Positions 42,213 through 54,125 of a DNA stretch of 64,000 bases are shown piece by piece. Location: contig NZ_JACYXL010000003.1 of the NCBI RefSeq assembly GCF_014842995.1, positions 529,055 through 593,054 on the forward strand, given 5' to 3'. A model generated the notes under the pieces. It saw nothing but the letters and a program-made list of their open reading frames with translations. It was not told the origin of the DNA and searched no databases. The translations under genes were made by a program, and so were the position numbers. The number at the start of each line of letters is the position of its first letter. Positions within the stretch are counted from its first letter, which is position 1. The DNA is from Rhodanobacter sp. 7MK24 (lineage in GTDB: Bacteria > Pseudomonadota > Gammaproteobacteria > Xanthomonadales > Rhodanobacteraceae).

Positions 42213-43505
42213 CTAGTCCTCGGGAGTATGCCGATACCTTCCCACATCCTGCGGGCTCACGGCGCCCGCGTGGTTGCCCCAGGCTTGACGGATGTAGCTG
42301 ACCACGGCAGCCACTTCGGCATCGTCGAGCTGCTGCGCATACGGCGGCATGGAATACGGCCGCGGGTTGGCGACGGTGCTGGGGGCGAAGCCACCGAGCA
42401 GCACCATGCGGATGGCATTGATGGCGCCAGGCTCAACAACGGAGACGTTGCCGTCCAGAGACGGATAGGTGCCAGGCGCGCCATGGCCGTCGGCACCGTG
42501 GCAGTCGGCACAGCGTTGCCGATAGACGTCCTTGCCCTGCTGCACCAGGCGGGCAGCGTCGGGTGGCGCTGCCGGTGAGACCGGCAGCTGGCGCGACGGC
42601 AGCATGGACAGGTAGTCGGCCATCGCGTGCAGATCCGCGTCGTCCATGTGCTGCGTGCTTTGCCGCACCACGTCGGCCATCGGGCCGAAGGCGGTGCCGC
42701 GCGCGGACTGGCCGGTCTTCAGCAGGTCGACGATGTCCTGCGCATGCCAGCCCGCGAGGCCGCCGTTGGCCTGCGTGGAAAGATCGGGGGCGTACCAGTG
42801 CTGCGCGGGTATCTCGCCGCCGGCGAGGAAACGATCGGGCATGACCGCGCCCAACGCATCGCGCGGTGCGTGGCATTCGTTGCAATGGGCGAGGCCCTGG
42901 ACGAGATAGGCACCGCGATTCCATTGGGCAGTCCGTTTCGGATCGGGTCGATACGTGCCTTCGCGGAAGTGGAGCGCACGCCACGCCACCAGCAACCGGC
43001 GGATGCTGTATGGAAACGCCAGTTCATTCGGAATGTCCGTGCGATGCACCGGCTGCAAGGATTGCAGGTATGCATAGATCGCCAGTGCGTCGTCGCGCGT
43101 GAGCAGGGTGTACGAGGTGTACGGGAATGCGGGGTACAGCGGCTCGCGCTGCCGCCCGATGCCGGAATGCAGCGCCTGCCAGAAATCCTCGAAGCTCCAG
43201 TCGCCGAGTCCGGTGGCTCGATCGGGCGTGAGGTTGGTCGTGGCGATGCTGCCGAACGGCGTCGGCAGCAGGCGGCCACCGGCAAAGGGCACCCCGCCCT
43301 GCGCAGTGTGGCAGGCGGCGCAATCGCCGGCGACGGCGAGTGCCGCGCCCCTTGCAATCAACGCCGGATCGCGCAGGCTCGCCTCGCTGACGGCACTCTC
43401 TCCGTGCGATACCGGCACATGCCCGAGTGGATGCAGCAACCAGCACGTCAGCAACACCAGCGCCAACACGAAAGCCAAGGACAGGACACGCAGCAGCCGC
43501 TTCAT
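42213..43505 (-). CDS. Triheme cytochrome c, dehydrogenase-subunit type
   Basis: The 430-residue protein has an N-terminal membrane anchor (SLAFVLALVLLTCWLLHPLG) and three CxxCH heme sites: CAACH near residue 62, CNECH near 207 and CADCH near 340. Surrounding blocks (GGRLLPTPFGSI, TNLTPD, YPAFPYTSYTLLTRDDALAIYAYLQS) match the cytochrome subunits of membrane alcohol, gluconate and sorbitol dehydrogenases. It would pass electrons from a periplasmic dehydrogenase to the respiratory chain. No flavin or PQQ dehydrogenase gene is adjacent, which is unusual. Its ATG overlaps the stop of the c4-like gene (ATGA). Confidence 0.88.
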   Translation of the reverse strand: MKRLLRVLSLAFVLALVLLTCWLLHPLGHVPVSHGESAVSEASLRDPALIARGAALAVAGDCAACHTAQGGVPFAGGRLLPTPFGSIATTNLTPDRATGLGDWSFEDFWQALHSGIGRQREPLYPAFPYTSYTLLTRDDALAIYAYLQSLQPVHRTDIPNELAFPYSIRRLLVAWRALHFREGTYRPDPKRTAQWNRGAYLVQGLAHCNECHAPRDALGAVMPDRFLAGGEIPAQHWYAPDLSTQANGGLAGWHAQDIVDLLKTGQSARGTAFGPMADVVRQSTQHMDDADLHAMADYLSMLPSRQLPVSPAAPPDAARLVQQGKDVYRQRCADCHGADGHGAPGTYPSLDGNVSVVEPGAINAIRMVLLGGFAPSTVANPRPYSMPPYAQQLDDAEVAAVVSYIRQAWGNHAGAVSPQDVGRYRHTPED

Positions 43506-44272
43506 GTACCCGCTCCATTCCCGGCGAGCACACCGCAATGCAGCGGCGGCCGCACGCTGCCGGCCGGTTGCGCATGCATGTCGGCGGGCAGCTCGCGGCT
43601 GGAGAGCCATGCCGACACCGCAGTGATGTCGGACTCGCCCAGGCGCGCCGCCACTTCCGCCATGCAATCCGGTGCCACGGTGGCACGGGTATGCGTGCGC
43701 CACGCGCCAAGCTGGGCGCTGATGTAGTCGTACGGCAGGCCCACCAGACCGGGAATGTCCGGCTGCACCCCGGTGAGCTGGTTGCCATGGCATCGTGCGC
43801 ACGCGGGAACGCCGCGCGCGGCATCGCCCAGCGTGACGAGCTGCTCGCCGCGCTGCATTGCTTGCGCAGGCACGGGCGGCAAAGGCGAGCGCGTGTATGG
43901 CACCTGCTGCGCCGCGAAGTATTCGGCGATCTCGTGCAGGTAGTCCGGACTCAAGCCGCGCACGGTGTATTCCATCGGCGCGTACTGGCGCAGTCCGTTC
44001 TGGAAATCCATGAGCTGGCGCGTGAGATACCCGGCCGGCTTGCCGGCAAGGCGCGGGAAGAAGCCGCTTCCGGGCGAACCTTCGCCATGCCCTCCATGGC
44101 ATGCTACGCATGCGGCGATGCGCTGCTGTAGCGTATCGGGCACCGCCGGCGCCATCGATGCCTGGGATCCGGCAAACGCTGGCGACAGCAGCGACGACAG
44201 GGCAAGCACCATCGCGCACCGGACGATGCGTATGACGACGGCACGCGCCATGCAGAAGGGTGGCTGATTCAT
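43502..44272 (-). CDS. Diheme cytochrome c (c4-like)
   Basis: The 256-residue protein has a signal peptide (VLALSSLLSPAFA) and two CxxCH sites (CVACH and CARCH), each followed by a Met-containing second half, e.g. GQYAPM (AxYM-like) and the later CMAEVAA. GFFPRLAGKPAGYLTRQLMDFQNGLR is the conserved c4/c5 family motif (PxLAGQ). It is a soluble periplasmic electron carrier, likely the partner of the triheme protein encoded next, with which it overlaps by ATGA. ATG 44272 is near the divergent amidase gene. Confidence 0.87.
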   Translation of the reverse strand: MNQPPFCMARAVVIRIVRCAMVLALSSLLSPAFAGSQASMAPAVPDTLQQRIAACVACHGGHGEGSPGSGFFPRLAGKPAGYLTRQLMDFQNGLRQYAPMEYTVRGLSPDYLHEIAEYFAAQQVPYTRSPLPPVPAQAMQRGEQLVTLGDAARGVPACARCHGNQLTGVQPDIPGLVGLPYDYISAQLGAWRTHTRATVAPDCMAEVAARLGESDITAVSAWLSSRELPADMHAQPAGSVRPPLHCGVLAGNGAGT

Positions 44273-44356
44273 GCGTCGAGTATAGGCAGATCGGGTTGCC
44301 CAACCGGGCTATGCTCCGCGCATCGCGACACCACGTCGCAGTGCCTGGGGGACGCC

Positions 44357-45958
44357 ATGACATGCCAACTGTTCGCTCGCCCACTGCTCGTCGTCGCCCT
44401 GCTCGCCAGCATGCCGCTGGCCGCGCAGCAGCACGACGACGACTATGCCTCCATCGCCCAGCTGCAACAGCGCATGGATGAGGGCAACCTGAGCAGCAAG
44501 GGGCTGACGCGGGATTTCCTCAACCGCATCCAGCGCATCGATGGCAGCGGCCCCGCATTGCACTCGGTGCTGCAGACCAATCCCGATGTGCTGAAGATCG
44601 CCGCCTCGCTCGACGCGAAGCGGACGAAGCAGCATGGGCCGCTGTACGGCATCCCCGTGCTGCTGAAGGACAACATCGATACCGGCGACCGCGAGCAGAC
44701 CACCGCCGGCTCGCTGGCCTTGGCCGGCGCCCCGGCGCCGCACGACGCCACCGTGGCCGCGAAGCTGCGCGCGGCCGGCGCGGTAATCCTCGGCAAGACC
44801 AACCTCAGCGAATGGGCCGACTACCGCTCCAACCACGCCTCGAGCGGCTGGAGCGGTGTCGGTGGGCAGACCCGGAACCCCTACGCGCTGGACCGCAACC
44901 CCTGCGGTTCCAGTGCGGGTTCCGCCGCAGCGGTGGCCGCCGGGCTGGCGACGGTGGCCATCGGCAGCGAGACCGACGGCTCCATCATCTGTCCCTCGTC
45001 GATGAACGACCTGGTCGGCATCAAGCCCACGCTGGGCCTGGTGAGCCGCGCCGGCATCGTGCCGATCAGCACCAACCAGGACACCGCGGGGCCGATGGCG
45101 CGCAGCGTGGCCGACGCGGCCGCCCTGCTCTCGGTGATCGCCGGCAGCGACGAGCGCGACCCGGCCACTGCGGACGCCGACCAGCACGCCACCGATTACA
45201 CTCAGTTCCTCGACCCGAACGGTCTTCGCGGCAAGCGCATTGGGGTGGTGCGCGCACTGGGCGGCGTCGAGCCGAACGCCGACCGCGTGCTCGACGAAGC
45301 CATCGCCGCGATGAAGGCGCAGGGCGCGATCATCGTCGACCCGGTGCAGCTGCCGCACATCAACGAACTCGGCGACGCCGAGTCCATCGTGATGCAGTAC
45401 GACTTCAAGCACGACATCAACGCCTACCTCGCTACGCGCACCGGGCTGAAGGTACACACGCTGGCCGACCTGATCGCCTTCGACAACGCGCACGCCGCCG
45501 AAGAGATGCCGTGGTTCGGGCAGGAGCTGTTCGAGCAGGCCCAGGCGCACGGCCCGCTCACCGATCAGGCCTATCGCGACGCGCTGACGAAGGCAAAGCA
45601 GCTCTCCGGTCCCCAGGGCATCGATGCAGCACTGCAAGCGCAGCACCTCGATGCACTGCTGGCACCGTCTTGGGGACCGGCCTTCATGACCGATCCCGTG
45701 CTGGGCGATCACATAGTCAGCGGCGATCCAACCATCGGTGGCCCCTCGCAACCCGCCGCGGTGGCCGGCTATCCCTCGATCACGCTGCCCGCCGGCTGGG
45801 CGCACGGCTTGCCGGTGGGCATCGTGCTGTTCGGCGCGAAATGGAGCGAGCCCACGCTGATCTCCATCGCATACGGTTTTGAGCAGCACACGCATGCGTG
45901 GCAGCCGCCGAAGTTCCTGGACACGGTGGACGGCAAGCCGGTGGCATCGCCGAAATAA
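44357..45958 (+). CDS. Exported peptide amidase (amidase signature family)
   Basis: The 533-residue protein has a signal peptide ([19 protein letters not shown]) and the amidase signature fold. The Ser-cisSer-Lys triad is K104 (LLKDNIDTG), S185 ([11 protein letters not shown]) and S209 ([11 protein letters not shown]). The spacing (S185-S209, 24 residues) and sequence blocks ([43 protein letters not shown]) are close to the peptide amidase Pam of Stenotrophomonas maltophilia, which removes the C-terminal amide of peptides. It acts outside the cytoplasm. It is divergent from the cytochrome pair with an 84-bp gap. Confidence 0.92.
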   Translation: MTCQLFARPLLVVALLASMPLAAQQHDDDYASIAQLQQRMDEGNLSSKGLTRDFLNRIQRIDGSGPALHSVLQTNPDVLKIAASLDAKRTKQHGPLYGIPVLLKDNIDTGDREQTTAGSLALAGAPAPHDATVAAKLRAAGAVILGKTNLSEWADYRSNHASSGWSGVGGQTRNPYALDRNPCGSSAGSAAAVAAGLATVAIGSETDGSIICPSSMNDLVGIKPTLGLVSRAGIVPISTNQDTAGPMARSVADAAALLSVIAGSDERDPATADADQHATDYTQFLDPNGLRGKRIGVVRALGGVEPNADRVLDEAIAAMKAQGAIIVDPVQLPHINELGDAESIVMQYDFKHDINAYLATRTGLKVHTLADLIAFDNAHAAEEMPWFGQELFEQAQAHGPLTDQAYRDALTKAKQLSGPQGIDAALQAQHLDALLAPSWGPAFMTDPVLGDHIVSGDPTIGGPSQPAAVAGYPSITLPAGWAHGLPVGIVLFGAKWSEPTLISIAYGFEQHTHAWQPPKFLDTVDGKPVASPK

Positions 45959-45977
45959 CGGGCAACGGATACCTCAC

Positions 45978-46256
45978 ATGGAACGCCAGCCGCACATCCA
46001 CTGCCCGCTCTGCGCCTGGGAGCCGCGCCCCGGCAGCCGCTGGAAGTGCACATCGAGCGAACCCGGCTCCGGCTGCGGTACGGTGTGGAATACGTTCTGG
46101 ACGGCCGGCTGCTGCCCAGGCTGCGGACATTACTGGTCGATGACGCAATGCCTGTCTTGCTGCAGGGCCTCTCCACACGAGGCGTGGTACCACTTTCCGC
46201 CGCCGGCAGATGCTGATGCGCGCGAAGCGGAAGACGCATTCGAAACGACGGGCTGA
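45978..46256 (+). CDS. Small zinc-ribbon-like conserved protein
   Basis: The 92-residue protein has four cysteine pairs: CPLC, then CGTVWNTFWTAG (preceded by a Cys), CCPGCGHYW and QCLSCC, ending with SPHEAWYH. The CPLC...C-x-C...CPGC...CLSC pattern is that of a small double zinc-ribbon. Proteins of this style are found beside metabolic genes in Xanthomonadaceae, with no assigned function. ATG 45978 (MERQPHIHCPLC) is the natural start; no strong ribosome binding site precedes it. It follows the amidase stop after 19 bases. Confidence 0.75.
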   Translation: MERQPHIHCPLCAWEPRPGSRWKCTSSEPGSGCGTVWNTFWTAGCCPGCGHYWSMTQCLSCCRASPHEAWYHFPPPADADAREAEDAFETTG

Positions 46257-46273
46257 GTCCGTCGCAACTCGAC

Positions 46274-47640
<1,367 letters not shown>

Positions 47641-47644
<4 letters not shown>

Positions 47645-48162
47645 CGCACCATCACCTTCGTGCGGCGCAGGCCGGCCAGGACTGCCCACAGTCCGAGCAG
47701 CGCGAACCAGATCAGCGACCACCACGGCATCGACAAACCAAGGATGGGCTGCACTCTGGCGCATTCGCCGGAACCGGTGAGCACCTTGAGCAGCACATGG
47801 ATCAGGCCCCCGTTGCTGGCACGGGTCTCCAGCAGATAGCCCAGCGGGGCCCCACAGCTCGGCACTTGGTCCAACGGCAGCGACTGGATCCACAGGTGAC
47901 GGGCGGCGATGCCGATGCCCACCAGCGCGACCGACACCAGCAGCGCCACGTAAAGCCAGCGGCTGCCGCCGCGCGGCGCGTGCAGGCCGCCGACCAGGAA
48001 CACCACGCCGAGCCCAATGAACGCCACGCGCTGCAGGATGCACAGCGGGCACGGGTCCATCTGCAGCACGTACTGCGCATACAGCGCAAAGCCGATCAGA
48101 CCGGCACAGACGAGAAAACCTGCCAGCAGGCATATGCGAAACGACCAACGCATGGGATTCAT
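47641..48162 (-). CDS. dsbB: Disulfide bond formation protein DsbB
   Basis: The 173-residue inner-membrane protein has four transmembrane helices and two redox pairs: CPLC in the first periplasmic loop (QMDPCPLCILQRVAFIGLG), and a second pair, the Cys of VPSCGAPLGYLL and of SGECARV, in the second loop. It reoxidises DsbA and passes electrons to quinone. The start MNPMRWSFRICLLAG lacks a good ribosome binding site; ATG 48153 is the alternative. It is coupled (ATGA) with the DAHP synthase gene, a pairing whose functional reason is not clear. Confidence 0.93.
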
Positions 48163-48247
48163 GGGCGAGAGGAAGTGGAGCGGAGACACGACATTACCCG
48201 CTTGCCGGCGGCCTGTCAGTATCGTCACGCCACGCTCCCGGCCGCGC

Positions 48248-48288
48248 AAACGAAAACCCCGGCAGGTCGCCCGGCCGGGGTTTCGTTT
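48248..48288. terminator. Bidirectional hairpin between rplQ and dsbB
   Basis: AACGAAAACCCCGGC (from 48249) pairs with GCCGGGGTTTCGTT (to 48287) around a short loop. It lies 29 bases after the rplQ stop and ahead of dsbB, with A/T runs on either side of the GC stem, so it can terminate transcription from either side. It marks the end of the alpha operon. Confidence 0.75.
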
Positions 48289-48317
48289 GGATGTCTGGAT
48301 GTCCGCGAACGCGACGC

Positions 48318-48701
48318 TTACTCGGCGTCGACAGCCTCGGCCTGCGGGCGACCGACCAGCTCGACATACGCCATCGGGGCGTTGTCGCCGTCGCGGAAGC
48401 CGCACTTCAGGATGCGCAGGTAGCCGCCGGGACGCTCGCGGTAACGCGGGCCCAGCTCGACGAACAGCTTGCCCACCGCTTCCTTGTCGCGCAGGCGCGC
48501 GAAGGCGAGGCGGCGGTTGGCGACGCCGTCGGTCTTGGCCAGCGTGATCAGCGGCTCGGCGACGCGGCGCAGTTCCTTGGCCTTCGGCAGGGTGGTACGG
48601 ATCAGCTCGTGCTTGAACAGCGACGAAGCCATGTTCTTGAACATCGCTTCACGGTGGGCGCTGGTGCGGTTGAGCTTGCGACCGGATTTCATGTGGCGCA
48701 T
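48318..48701 (-). CDS. rplQ: 50S ribosomal protein L17
   Basis: The 127-residue protein (same length as in E. coli) starts [24 protein letters not shown], the L17 signature, and has [25 protein letters not shown] in the centre and [23 protein letters not shown] at the end. It is the last gene of the alpha operon. A 314-base gap with several hairpins separates it from rpoA, which is much longer than usual. It may have additional regulation or its own promoter. Confidence 0.98.
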   Translation of the reverse strand: MRHMKSGRKLNRTSAHREAMFKNMASSLFKHELIRTTLPKAKELRRVAEPLITLAKTDGVANRRLAFARLRDKEAVGKLFVELGPRYRERPGGYLRILKCGFRDGDNAPMAYVELVGRPQAEAVDAE

Positions 48702-49015
48702 GGCGAATACTCTCTATGTAGGTCTGTTGTTATGAAAAGCCGGCACTCATGTCCGGCTTCCCGCGGTTGCCCGCTGATGAGGCCCTTGGTGATACGGGCT
48801 TCTATTCAGAGCGCGGCCATGGATGGCCGCTTCTGGCGCCCGGTGACAACACACGACATGTGCCCACCGAACGCGTATGGCGCAGCGATCACGGACGATC
48901 GCAAAAATTACGCCGCGGCCATGAGTGGCCGCTTTTGACGTTCGGCCAAGGCGCTATGCACGCCTTGGCCGATGTCTTGCTGCATGGCGATCAAGGACGA
49001 TCGCACTAGTAACTA
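48702..49015. other. Hairpin-rich gap between rpoA and rplQ
   Basis: No gene is seen in these 314 bases. They hold four hairpins: AGCCGG/CCGGCT (48738-48759), GCGGCCAT/ATGGCCGC (48814-48831), GCGGCCA/TGGCCGC (48915-48932) and CGGCCAAGGCG/CGCCTTGGCCG (48943-48971, perfect 11-base arms). The CGATCACGGACGATCGC and CGATCAAGGACGATCGC stretches near 48890 and 48990 form a further pair of repeats. The block probably controls readthrough from rpoA to rplQ. Confidence 0.8.
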
Positions 49016-50014
49016 TCAACCCAACTGCATGCCGTGCGAGAGGCCGGCCGGCGGCCAGTTCTCCAGCTTCATGCCCAGGGCCAGGCCGCGCGAACCAAGG
49101 ACATCCTTGATTTCGGTGAGCGACTTCTTGCCCAGGTTCGGCGTCTTCAGCAGCTCGACCTCGGTCTTCTGCACCAGGTCGCCGATGTAGTAGATGCTCT
49201 CAGCCTTCAGGCAGTTCGCCGAACGCACGGTGAGCTCCAGATCGTCGATCGGGCGCAGCAGCAGCGGATCGAACCCGCTCTTCTCGGCCTTGTCGGTGGC
49301 GCTCTCGCGACGCGAGAAGTCACCGAACACCGACAGCTGGTCGTTGATGATTTCGGCAGCCTTGCGCACCGCGTCCTCGGCACCGATCGTGCCGTTGGTC
49401 TCGATGTCCAGCACCAGCTTGTCGAGGTTGGTGCGCTGCTCGACACGAGCGGCGTCCACTTCGTAGGCCACGCGCAGCACCGGCGCGAACGAGGCGTCGA
49501 GCTGCAGGCGACCGATCGGACGGGCTTCGTCGTCCGGATGGACGCGCGAGCTGGCCGGCTGGTAACCCACGCCGCGACGCACCTTCAGGCGCATGTTGAG
49601 CGCGATGTCCTTGGTCAGGTGGCAGATCACGTGCTCGGGGTTGATGATCTCCACCGAGTGGTCGACGACGATGTCGCCGGCCGTGACCACGCCCTTGCCC
49701 TTCTTGGACAAGGTGAGGGTGACTTCGTCGCCGGTATGCTGGCGAATCGCCACGTCCTTGAGGTTCAGCAGGACTTCGATCACGTCCTCCTGCAGCCCCT
49801 CAAGCGTGGTGTATTCGTGCAGCACGCCGTCGATCTCGACCTCGACGATGGCACTGCCGGGGATCGAGGAAAGCAAGACGCGACGGAGCGCGTTGCCCAG
49901 GGTGTGACCGAAACCGCGCTCGAGCGGTTCGACCACCACCTTGGCGCGATTGGCGCCAAGCTGTTCGACGCTGAGGCCACGCGGCCGCAGCACGCTAGTA
50001 GACGAAACTGCCAT
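49016..50014 (-). CDS. rpoA: DNA-directed RNA polymerase alpha subunit
   Basis: The 332-residue protein has the assembly domain (residues 1-235; [32 protein letters not shown]-type start, [19 protein letters not shown]) and a C-terminal DNA-binding domain ([24 protein letters not shown] and [18 protein letters not shown], which contact UP elements and activators). Length matches the E. coli protein (329). It lies between rpsD and rplQ, as in the alpha operon of gammaproteobacteria. Confidence 0.98.
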   Translation of the reverse strand: MAVSSTSVLRPRGLSVEQLGANRAKVVVEPLERGFGHTLGNALRRVLLSSIPGSAIVEVEIDGVLHEYTTLEGLQEDVIEVLLNLKDVAIRQHTGDEVTLTLSKKGKGVVTAGDIVVDHSVEIINPEHVICHLTKDIALNMRLKVRRGVGYQPASSRVHPDDEARPIGRLQLDASFAPVLRVAYEVDAARVEQRTNLDKLVLDIETNGTIGAEDAVRKAAEIINDQLSVFGDFSRRESATDKAEKSGFDPLLLRPIDDLELTVRSANCLKAESIYYIGDLVQKTEVELLKTPNLGKKSLTEIKDVLGSRGLALGMKLENWPPAGLSHGMQLG

Positions 50015-50029
50015 GCAAGGCTCCGATGA

Positions 50030-50656
50030 TTACTTCGAGTAAAGTTCGACGATCAGGGCTTCATTGATGTCGGACGGCAGGTCGCCGCGATCCGGCACCG
50101 CCTTGAACGTGCCTTCGAACTTCTTGCTGTCGACTTCGACCCAACCCGGACGCAGGTCCATGGTGTCGAACACGGTCGCCGCTTCCTGAACGCGCAGCTG
50201 GGCGCGGGCACGCTCGGTCAACGCAATCGCGTCGCCCGGCTTGACCTGGTAGGACGGGATGTTGACCTTCTTGCCGTTGACCAGCACCGCCTTGTGCGAA
50301 ACCATCTGGCGGGCCTGGGCGCGGGTGACCGCGAAACCCATACGGTAGACGACGTTGTCCAGGCGGCTCTCGAGCAGGCGCAGCAGGTTCTCGCCGGTGT
50401 TGCCCTTGAGGGTCGAAGCCTTGGTGTAGTAGTTGCCGAACTGGCGTTCAAGCACACCGTAGATGCGCTTGACCTTCTGCTTCTCGCGCAACTGGACGGC
50501 GTAGTCGGACATACGCATGCGCTTGTTGGCGCCATGCTGGCCGGGCTTGTTCTCCAGCTTGCACTTGGAGTCGATTGCGCGGGCCGGGCTCTTGAGGCTC
50601 AGGTCGGCGCCTTCGCGGCGGGCGAGCTTGCAGGTAGCTCCACGATAACGTGCCAT
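50030..50656 (-). CDS. rpsD: 30S ribosomal protein S4
   Basis: The 208-residue protein starts [21 protein letters not shown], with the later S4 RNA-binding motif [25 protein letters not shown] and [17 protein letters not shown]. It is one of the primary 16S rRNA binders and in many bacteria represses the alpha operon. It lies between rpsK and rpoA with short gaps (11 and 15 bases). E. coli S4 has 206 residues. Confidence 0.98.
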   Translation of the reverse strand: MARYRGATCKLARREGADLSLKSPARAIDSKCKLENKPGQHGANKRMRMSDYAVQLREKQKVKRIYGVLERQFGNYYTKASTLKGNTGENLLRLLESRLDNVVYRMGFAVTRAQARQMVSHKAVLVNGKKVNIPSYQVKPGDAIALTERARAQLRVQEAATVFDTMDLRPGWVEVDSKKFEGTFKAVPDRGDLPSDINEALIVELYSK

Positions 50657-50667
50657 GGTTGTGCTCC

Positions 50668-51054
50668 TTAGACTCGACGCTTCTTGGGGGGACGGCAGCC
50701 GTTGTGCGGAATCGGCGTGACGTCGATGATGTTGAGCACCTTGTAACCCAAGGCATTCAGCGAACGCACGGCCGACTCACGACCCGGGCCCGGGCCCTTG
50801 ATGCGCACTTCCACGGTCTTCACGCCGTAGTCGCCAGCGGCACGGCCAGCCTTCTCGGCGGCGACCTGGGCAGCGAACGGGGTCGACTTGCGCGAACCGC
50901 GGAAACCCGCGCCGCCGGCAGTCGCCCACGACAGGGCGTTGCCCTGGCGATCGGTGATGGTGACGATGGTGTTGTTGAAGGAGGCCTGCACGTGGGCCAC
51001 GGCATCCGTGACAACGCGCTTGATCTTCTTCTTGGTCTTGACAGGCTTGGCCAT
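50668..51054 (-). CDS. rpsK: 30S ribosomal protein S11
   Basis: The 128-residue platform protein has the expected [45 protein letters not shown] and the basic C-terminus [19 protein letters not shown]. It binds near the mRNA exit side of the 30S subunit. Its position between rpsM and rpsD is standard. Confidence 0.98.
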   Translation of the reverse strand: MAKPVKTKKKIKRVVTDAVAHVQASFNNTIVTITDRQGNALSWATAGGAGFRGSRKSTPFAAQVAAEKAGRAAGDYGVKTVEVRIKGPGPGRESAVRSLNALGYKVLNIIDVTPIPHNGCRPPKKRRV

Positions 51055-51066
51055 ATTCTCGATCCG

Positions 51067-51423
51067 TTACTTCTTGATGGCGCGACGCGGGCCCTTGCGG
51101 GTGCGTGCGTTGGTACGCGTGCGCTGGCCGCGCACCGGCAGGCCACGACGATGGCGCAGGCCGCGATAGCAGCCCAGATCCATCAGGCGCTTGATGGCCA
51201 TGCCCACTTCGCGGCGCAGATCGCCTTCCACGACGTACTTGGCGATTTCCGCGCGAAGCTTTTCCACTTCGCCTTCGCTGAGCGACTTGATCTGGGTGGT
51301 AGGAACCACGCCAGCGTCCACACAGACCTTCTTGGCCCGGCTGCGGCCAATGCCGTAAATGCTCTGCAGACCAACCCAGACATGCTTCTGGACCGGCAAA
51401 TTGACACCTGCGATGCGCGCCAT
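51067..51423 (-). CDS. rpsM: 30S ribosomal protein S13
   Basis: The 118-residue protein contains [25 protein letters not shown] at the start, [19 protein letters not shown] and the basic tail [11 protein letters not shown] that contacts tRNA at the P site. It is the first gene of the alpha operon. The 137-base gap to secY contains no rpmJ gene for L36, which normally ends the spc operon in E. coli. A small CGGGT/ACCCG hairpin (51526-51540) and a weak TAGAAT -10-like sequence lie in the gap. Confidence 0.98.
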   Translation of the reverse strand: MARIAGVNLPVQKHVWVGLQSIYGIGRSRAKKVCVDAGVVPTTQIKSLSEGEVEKLRAEIAKYVVEGDLRREVGMAIKRLMDLGCYRGLRHRRGLPVRGQRTRTNARTRKGPRRAIKK

Positions 51424-51560
51424 GATGTGCTTTCTCCGAGTGCTTTCGTGCGCGGTAAACGCGCAATTCTATCTTGAATCAACTTGTCAGGAAAGTCCTG
51501 CAGCGCTCAACGCCGCCTGACCCTCCGGGTTTTCGACCCGTCTCCCGCGCCCAGCAGCCA

Positions 51561-52883
51561 CTAGTTGCGACGGAGATTGGCCTTCTTGAGCAAACTTTCG
51601 TACTGGTGGCTGACCAGGTGCGCCTGCACCTGCGAGGTGAAATCCATCACCACGACCACCACGATCAGCAGCGACGTACCACCGAAGTAGAACGGCACAT
51701 GCCAAAACTTCTGCATGAACGACGGCACCAGACAGACCAGTACCAGGTACAACGCACCCACTCCGGTCAAGCGGGTGATCACGCCGTCGATGTAGCTGGC
51801 GGTGGCGCGACCCGGGCGAATACCCGGGATCAGTGCGCCGGAACGCTTGAGGTTGTCCGCCGTCTCTTCCGAGTTGAACACGACTGCGGTGTAGAAGAAC
51901 GCAAAGCCGATCACCAGCACCGTATAGACCAGCGCCCACAGCGGTTCGCCCGGGCTCAGGGCCTGGGTCAGGTCCTGCAGCCAGCGCGACTGGTGGCCGG
52001 CGCCGAACCAGCTCACCGCTGTCGCCGGGAACATCAGCAGACTGGATGCGAAGATCGGCGGAATCACGCCCGACATGTTGATCTTCAGCGGCAGGCTGGA
52101 ACTCTGGTTCTGGTAGCCGCGCTGGCCACCGGAACGCCGTGCATAGTTGACTGTGATCCGCCGCTGCGCGCGCTCCATGAACACGCAGAACGCTGTAACG
52201 CCAAGCACGATCGCAAACACGACCAGCAGCATCAGCACCGAGAGCTCACCGTTGCTGGACATGCCCAGGGTGTGCACCACCGCGCCCGGCAGGCCAGCCA
52301 CGATGCCGGCGAAGATCAGCAGCGAGATGCCGTTGCCGATGCCGCGTTCGGTCATCTGCTCGCCCAGCCACATCAGGAACATGGTGCCTGCGGTCAAGCC
52401 CACGACCGAAGCCAGCACGAAGCCGAAGCCTGGCATGTACACCACCGGCGCTCCGCCCGCGGCGACCTGCTTCTGCAGCGCTACCGCGATGCCGAAGGAC
52501 TGGAACAACGCCAGGCCCACGGTGCCGATGCGGGTATACATCGTCATCCGCCGCTTGCCGGATTCACCTTCCTTGCGCAGCGCCTGCAGGCTGGGGATCA
52601 CCGAACCCATCATCTGGATCACGATGGATGCCGAGATGTAGGGCACTACGCCCAGCGCGAACACCGAGAAGCGCGCCAGTGCACCACCCGAGAACATGTT
52701 GAACATGTCCATCAGGCCGTTGCCCTGAACCAGGTTGCTCATCGCGTCCGGGTTAACGCCCGGCACCGGAATGAACGAACCGAGGCGGAACACCACCAGC
52801 GCACCGATCACGAAGAAGATGCGCTGGCGCAGCTCGGTCAGTTTGCCGAGCTTGCCGAGTGCGTTGCCTTTGGCCTGGGCCAC
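51561..52883 (-). CDS. secY: Preprotein translocase subunit SecY
   Basis: The 440-residue protein forms the SecYEG channel in the inner membrane, with ten transmembrane helices. The first segment [23 protein letters not shown] and the plug-region [25 protein letters not shown] are conserved, as is the cytoplasmic loop [21 protein letters not shown] that binds SecA and the ribosome. It follows rplO with a gap of four bases. Length is close to the E. coli protein (443). Confidence 0.97.
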   Translation of the reverse strand: MAQAKGNALGKLGKLTELRQRIFFVIGALVVFRLGSFIPVPGVNPDAMSNLVQGNGLMDMFNMFSGGALARFSVFALGVVPYISASIVIQMMGSVIPSLQALRKEGESGKRRMTMYTRIGTVGLALFQSFGIAVALQKQVAAGGAPVVYMPGFGFVLASVVGLTAGTMFLMWLGEQMTERGIGNGISLLIFAGIVAGLPGAVVHTLGMSSNGELSVLMLLVVFAIVLGVTAFCVFMERAQRRITVNYARRSGGQRGYQNQSSSLPLKINMSGVIPPIFASSLLMFPATAVSWFGAGHQSRWLQDLTQALSPGEPLWALVYTVLVIGFAFFYTAVVFNSEETADNLKRSGALIPGIRPGRATASYIDGVITRLTGVGALYLVLVCLVPSFMQKFWHVPFYFGGTSLLIVVVVVMDFTSQVQAHLVSHQYESLLKKANLRRN

Positions 52884-52887
52884 GCGA

Positions 52888-53319
52888 TTACTCCACGCTG
52901 CCGCCGGCCGCTTCGATGGCAGCCTTGGCGCCGGCCGTAGCCAGCAGACCCGAAAGCTTCACCGCACGGCCGATTTCGCCCTTCAACACCACCTTGACCT
53001 TCTTGGCGCGACTGTCGATCAGGCCGGCCTTGTGCAGCTCGATCGCGTCGATCACGTCGGCCTTGAGGTTGGCGAGCTGGTACAGGAACACCTGCTGGCT
53101 CTCGGCCTTCAGCTTGGAGCGGAAGCCGACCTTGGGCAGGCGACGCTGCAGCGGCATCTGGCCGCCTTCGAAGCCGTATTTGTGGGTGCCGCCAGCGCGG
53201 GCGTGCTGACCCTTGTGGCCGCGACCGGCCGTCTTGCCGAGGCCCGAACCGATGCCACGACCCACGCGCAGACGCGTCTTGCGCGAACCGGCGGCGGGCT
53301 TGATGTCGTTGAGACGCAT
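52888..53319 (-). CDS. rplO: 50S ribosomal protein L15
   Basis: The 143-residue protein starts [26 protein letters not shown] (glycine-rich RNA-binding tail) and contains [16 protein letters not shown] and [17 protein letters not shown], both L15 signatures. It lies between rpmD and secY, as in other spc operons, with two bases to rpmD and four to secY. Confidence 0.98.
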   Translation of the reverse strand: MRLNDIKPAAGSRKTRLRVGRGIGSGLGKTAGRGHKGQHARAGGTHKYGFEGGQMPLQRRLPKVGFRSKLKAESQQVFLYQLANLKADVIDAIELHKAGLIDSRAKKVKVVLKGEIGRAVKLSGLLATAGAKAAIEAAGGSVE

Positions 53320-53321
53320 GA

Positions 53322-53519
53322 TTATTCCTCCACCTGGACCAGGTAGTAGACCGTGTTGATCAAGCCACGCACCTGCGGGCTGTCCTTCAGCTCGCTGACG
53401 TCATTGGTCTTGTTCAGGCCCAGCGCCTTGACGCTGAGGCGATGCCGTGCCTGCACGCCGCGCAGGCCCTTCACCAGGCGCACGCGCACGGTGCCGGCGG
53501 TTTCGTTCTTCTTAGCCAT
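53322..53519 (-). CDS. rpmD: 50S ribosomal protein L30
   Basis: The 65-residue protein has the L30 core [30 protein letters not shown] and [15 protein letters not shown]. The start at 53519 (MAKKNETAG) overlaps the 3' end of rpsE by eight bases, indicating coupled translation. It is a few residues longer than the E. coli protein (59). Confidence 0.97.
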   Translation of the reverse strand: MAKKNETAGTVRVRLVKGLRGVQARHRLSVKALGLNKTNDVSELKDSPQVRGLINTVYYLVQVEE

Positions 53520-54021
53520 TGCCCAGCACCTCTTCCACGGTCTTGCCACGCTTGGCGGCGATCTGCTTCGGCGAAGCGACAGCCTGCAGGCCCTTGATGG
53601 TGGCGCGCACCAGGTTGATCGGGTTGCGCGAGCCGACGGCCTTGGCCAGCACGTTCTTCACGCCGACCACTTCCAGCACGGCACGCATGGCGCCGCCGGC
53701 GATCACGCCGGTACCTTCGGAAGCCGGCTGCATGTAGACGCGGGCAGCGCCGTGGTTGGCCTTGATGGCGTACCACAGGGTGCCGTTGTTCAGATCGATG
53801 TTCACCATGTTGCGGCGGGCGCGCTCCATGGCCTTGGAAATGGCGACCGGCACTTCACGCGCCTTGCCATAGCCAAAGCCGACCTTGCCCTCGCCGTCGC
53901 CGACCACGGTCAGCGCGGTGAAGCTCATCTGGCGGCCACCCTTGACGGTCTTGGCCACGCGGTTGACGGCAATCAGCTTCTCGAGCAGGCCGTCTGAATT
54001 TTCACGATCAGTCGAAGACAT
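53512..54021 (-). CDS. rpsE: 30S ribosomal protein S5
   Basis: The 169-residue protein contains the S5 double-stranded RNA-binding segment [51 protein letters not shown] and [18 protein letters not shown]. It supports translational fidelity and tRNA selection. A 131-base gap with a TCCGGCC/GGCCGGA hairpin separates it from rplR, unusual for this operon. Confidence 0.98.
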   Translation of the reverse strand: MSSTDRENSDGLLEKLIAVNRVAKTVKGGRQMSFTALTVVGDGEGKVGFGYGKAREVPVAISKAMERARRNMVNIDLNNGTLWYAIKANHGAARVYMQPASEGTGVIAGGAMRAVLEVVGVKNVLAKAVGSRNPINLVRATIKGLQAVASPKQIAAKRGKTVEEVLGNG

Positions 54022-54125
54022 AGTCTTTTCCGTATGCCCGGATCATCCGGGACTTTTGCTTGCGGCTGGGCCGCTTGGAGTTTTTGTGGTCGATTCAAGA
54101 CACGGCGTCCATGCCGCGAAAACTG

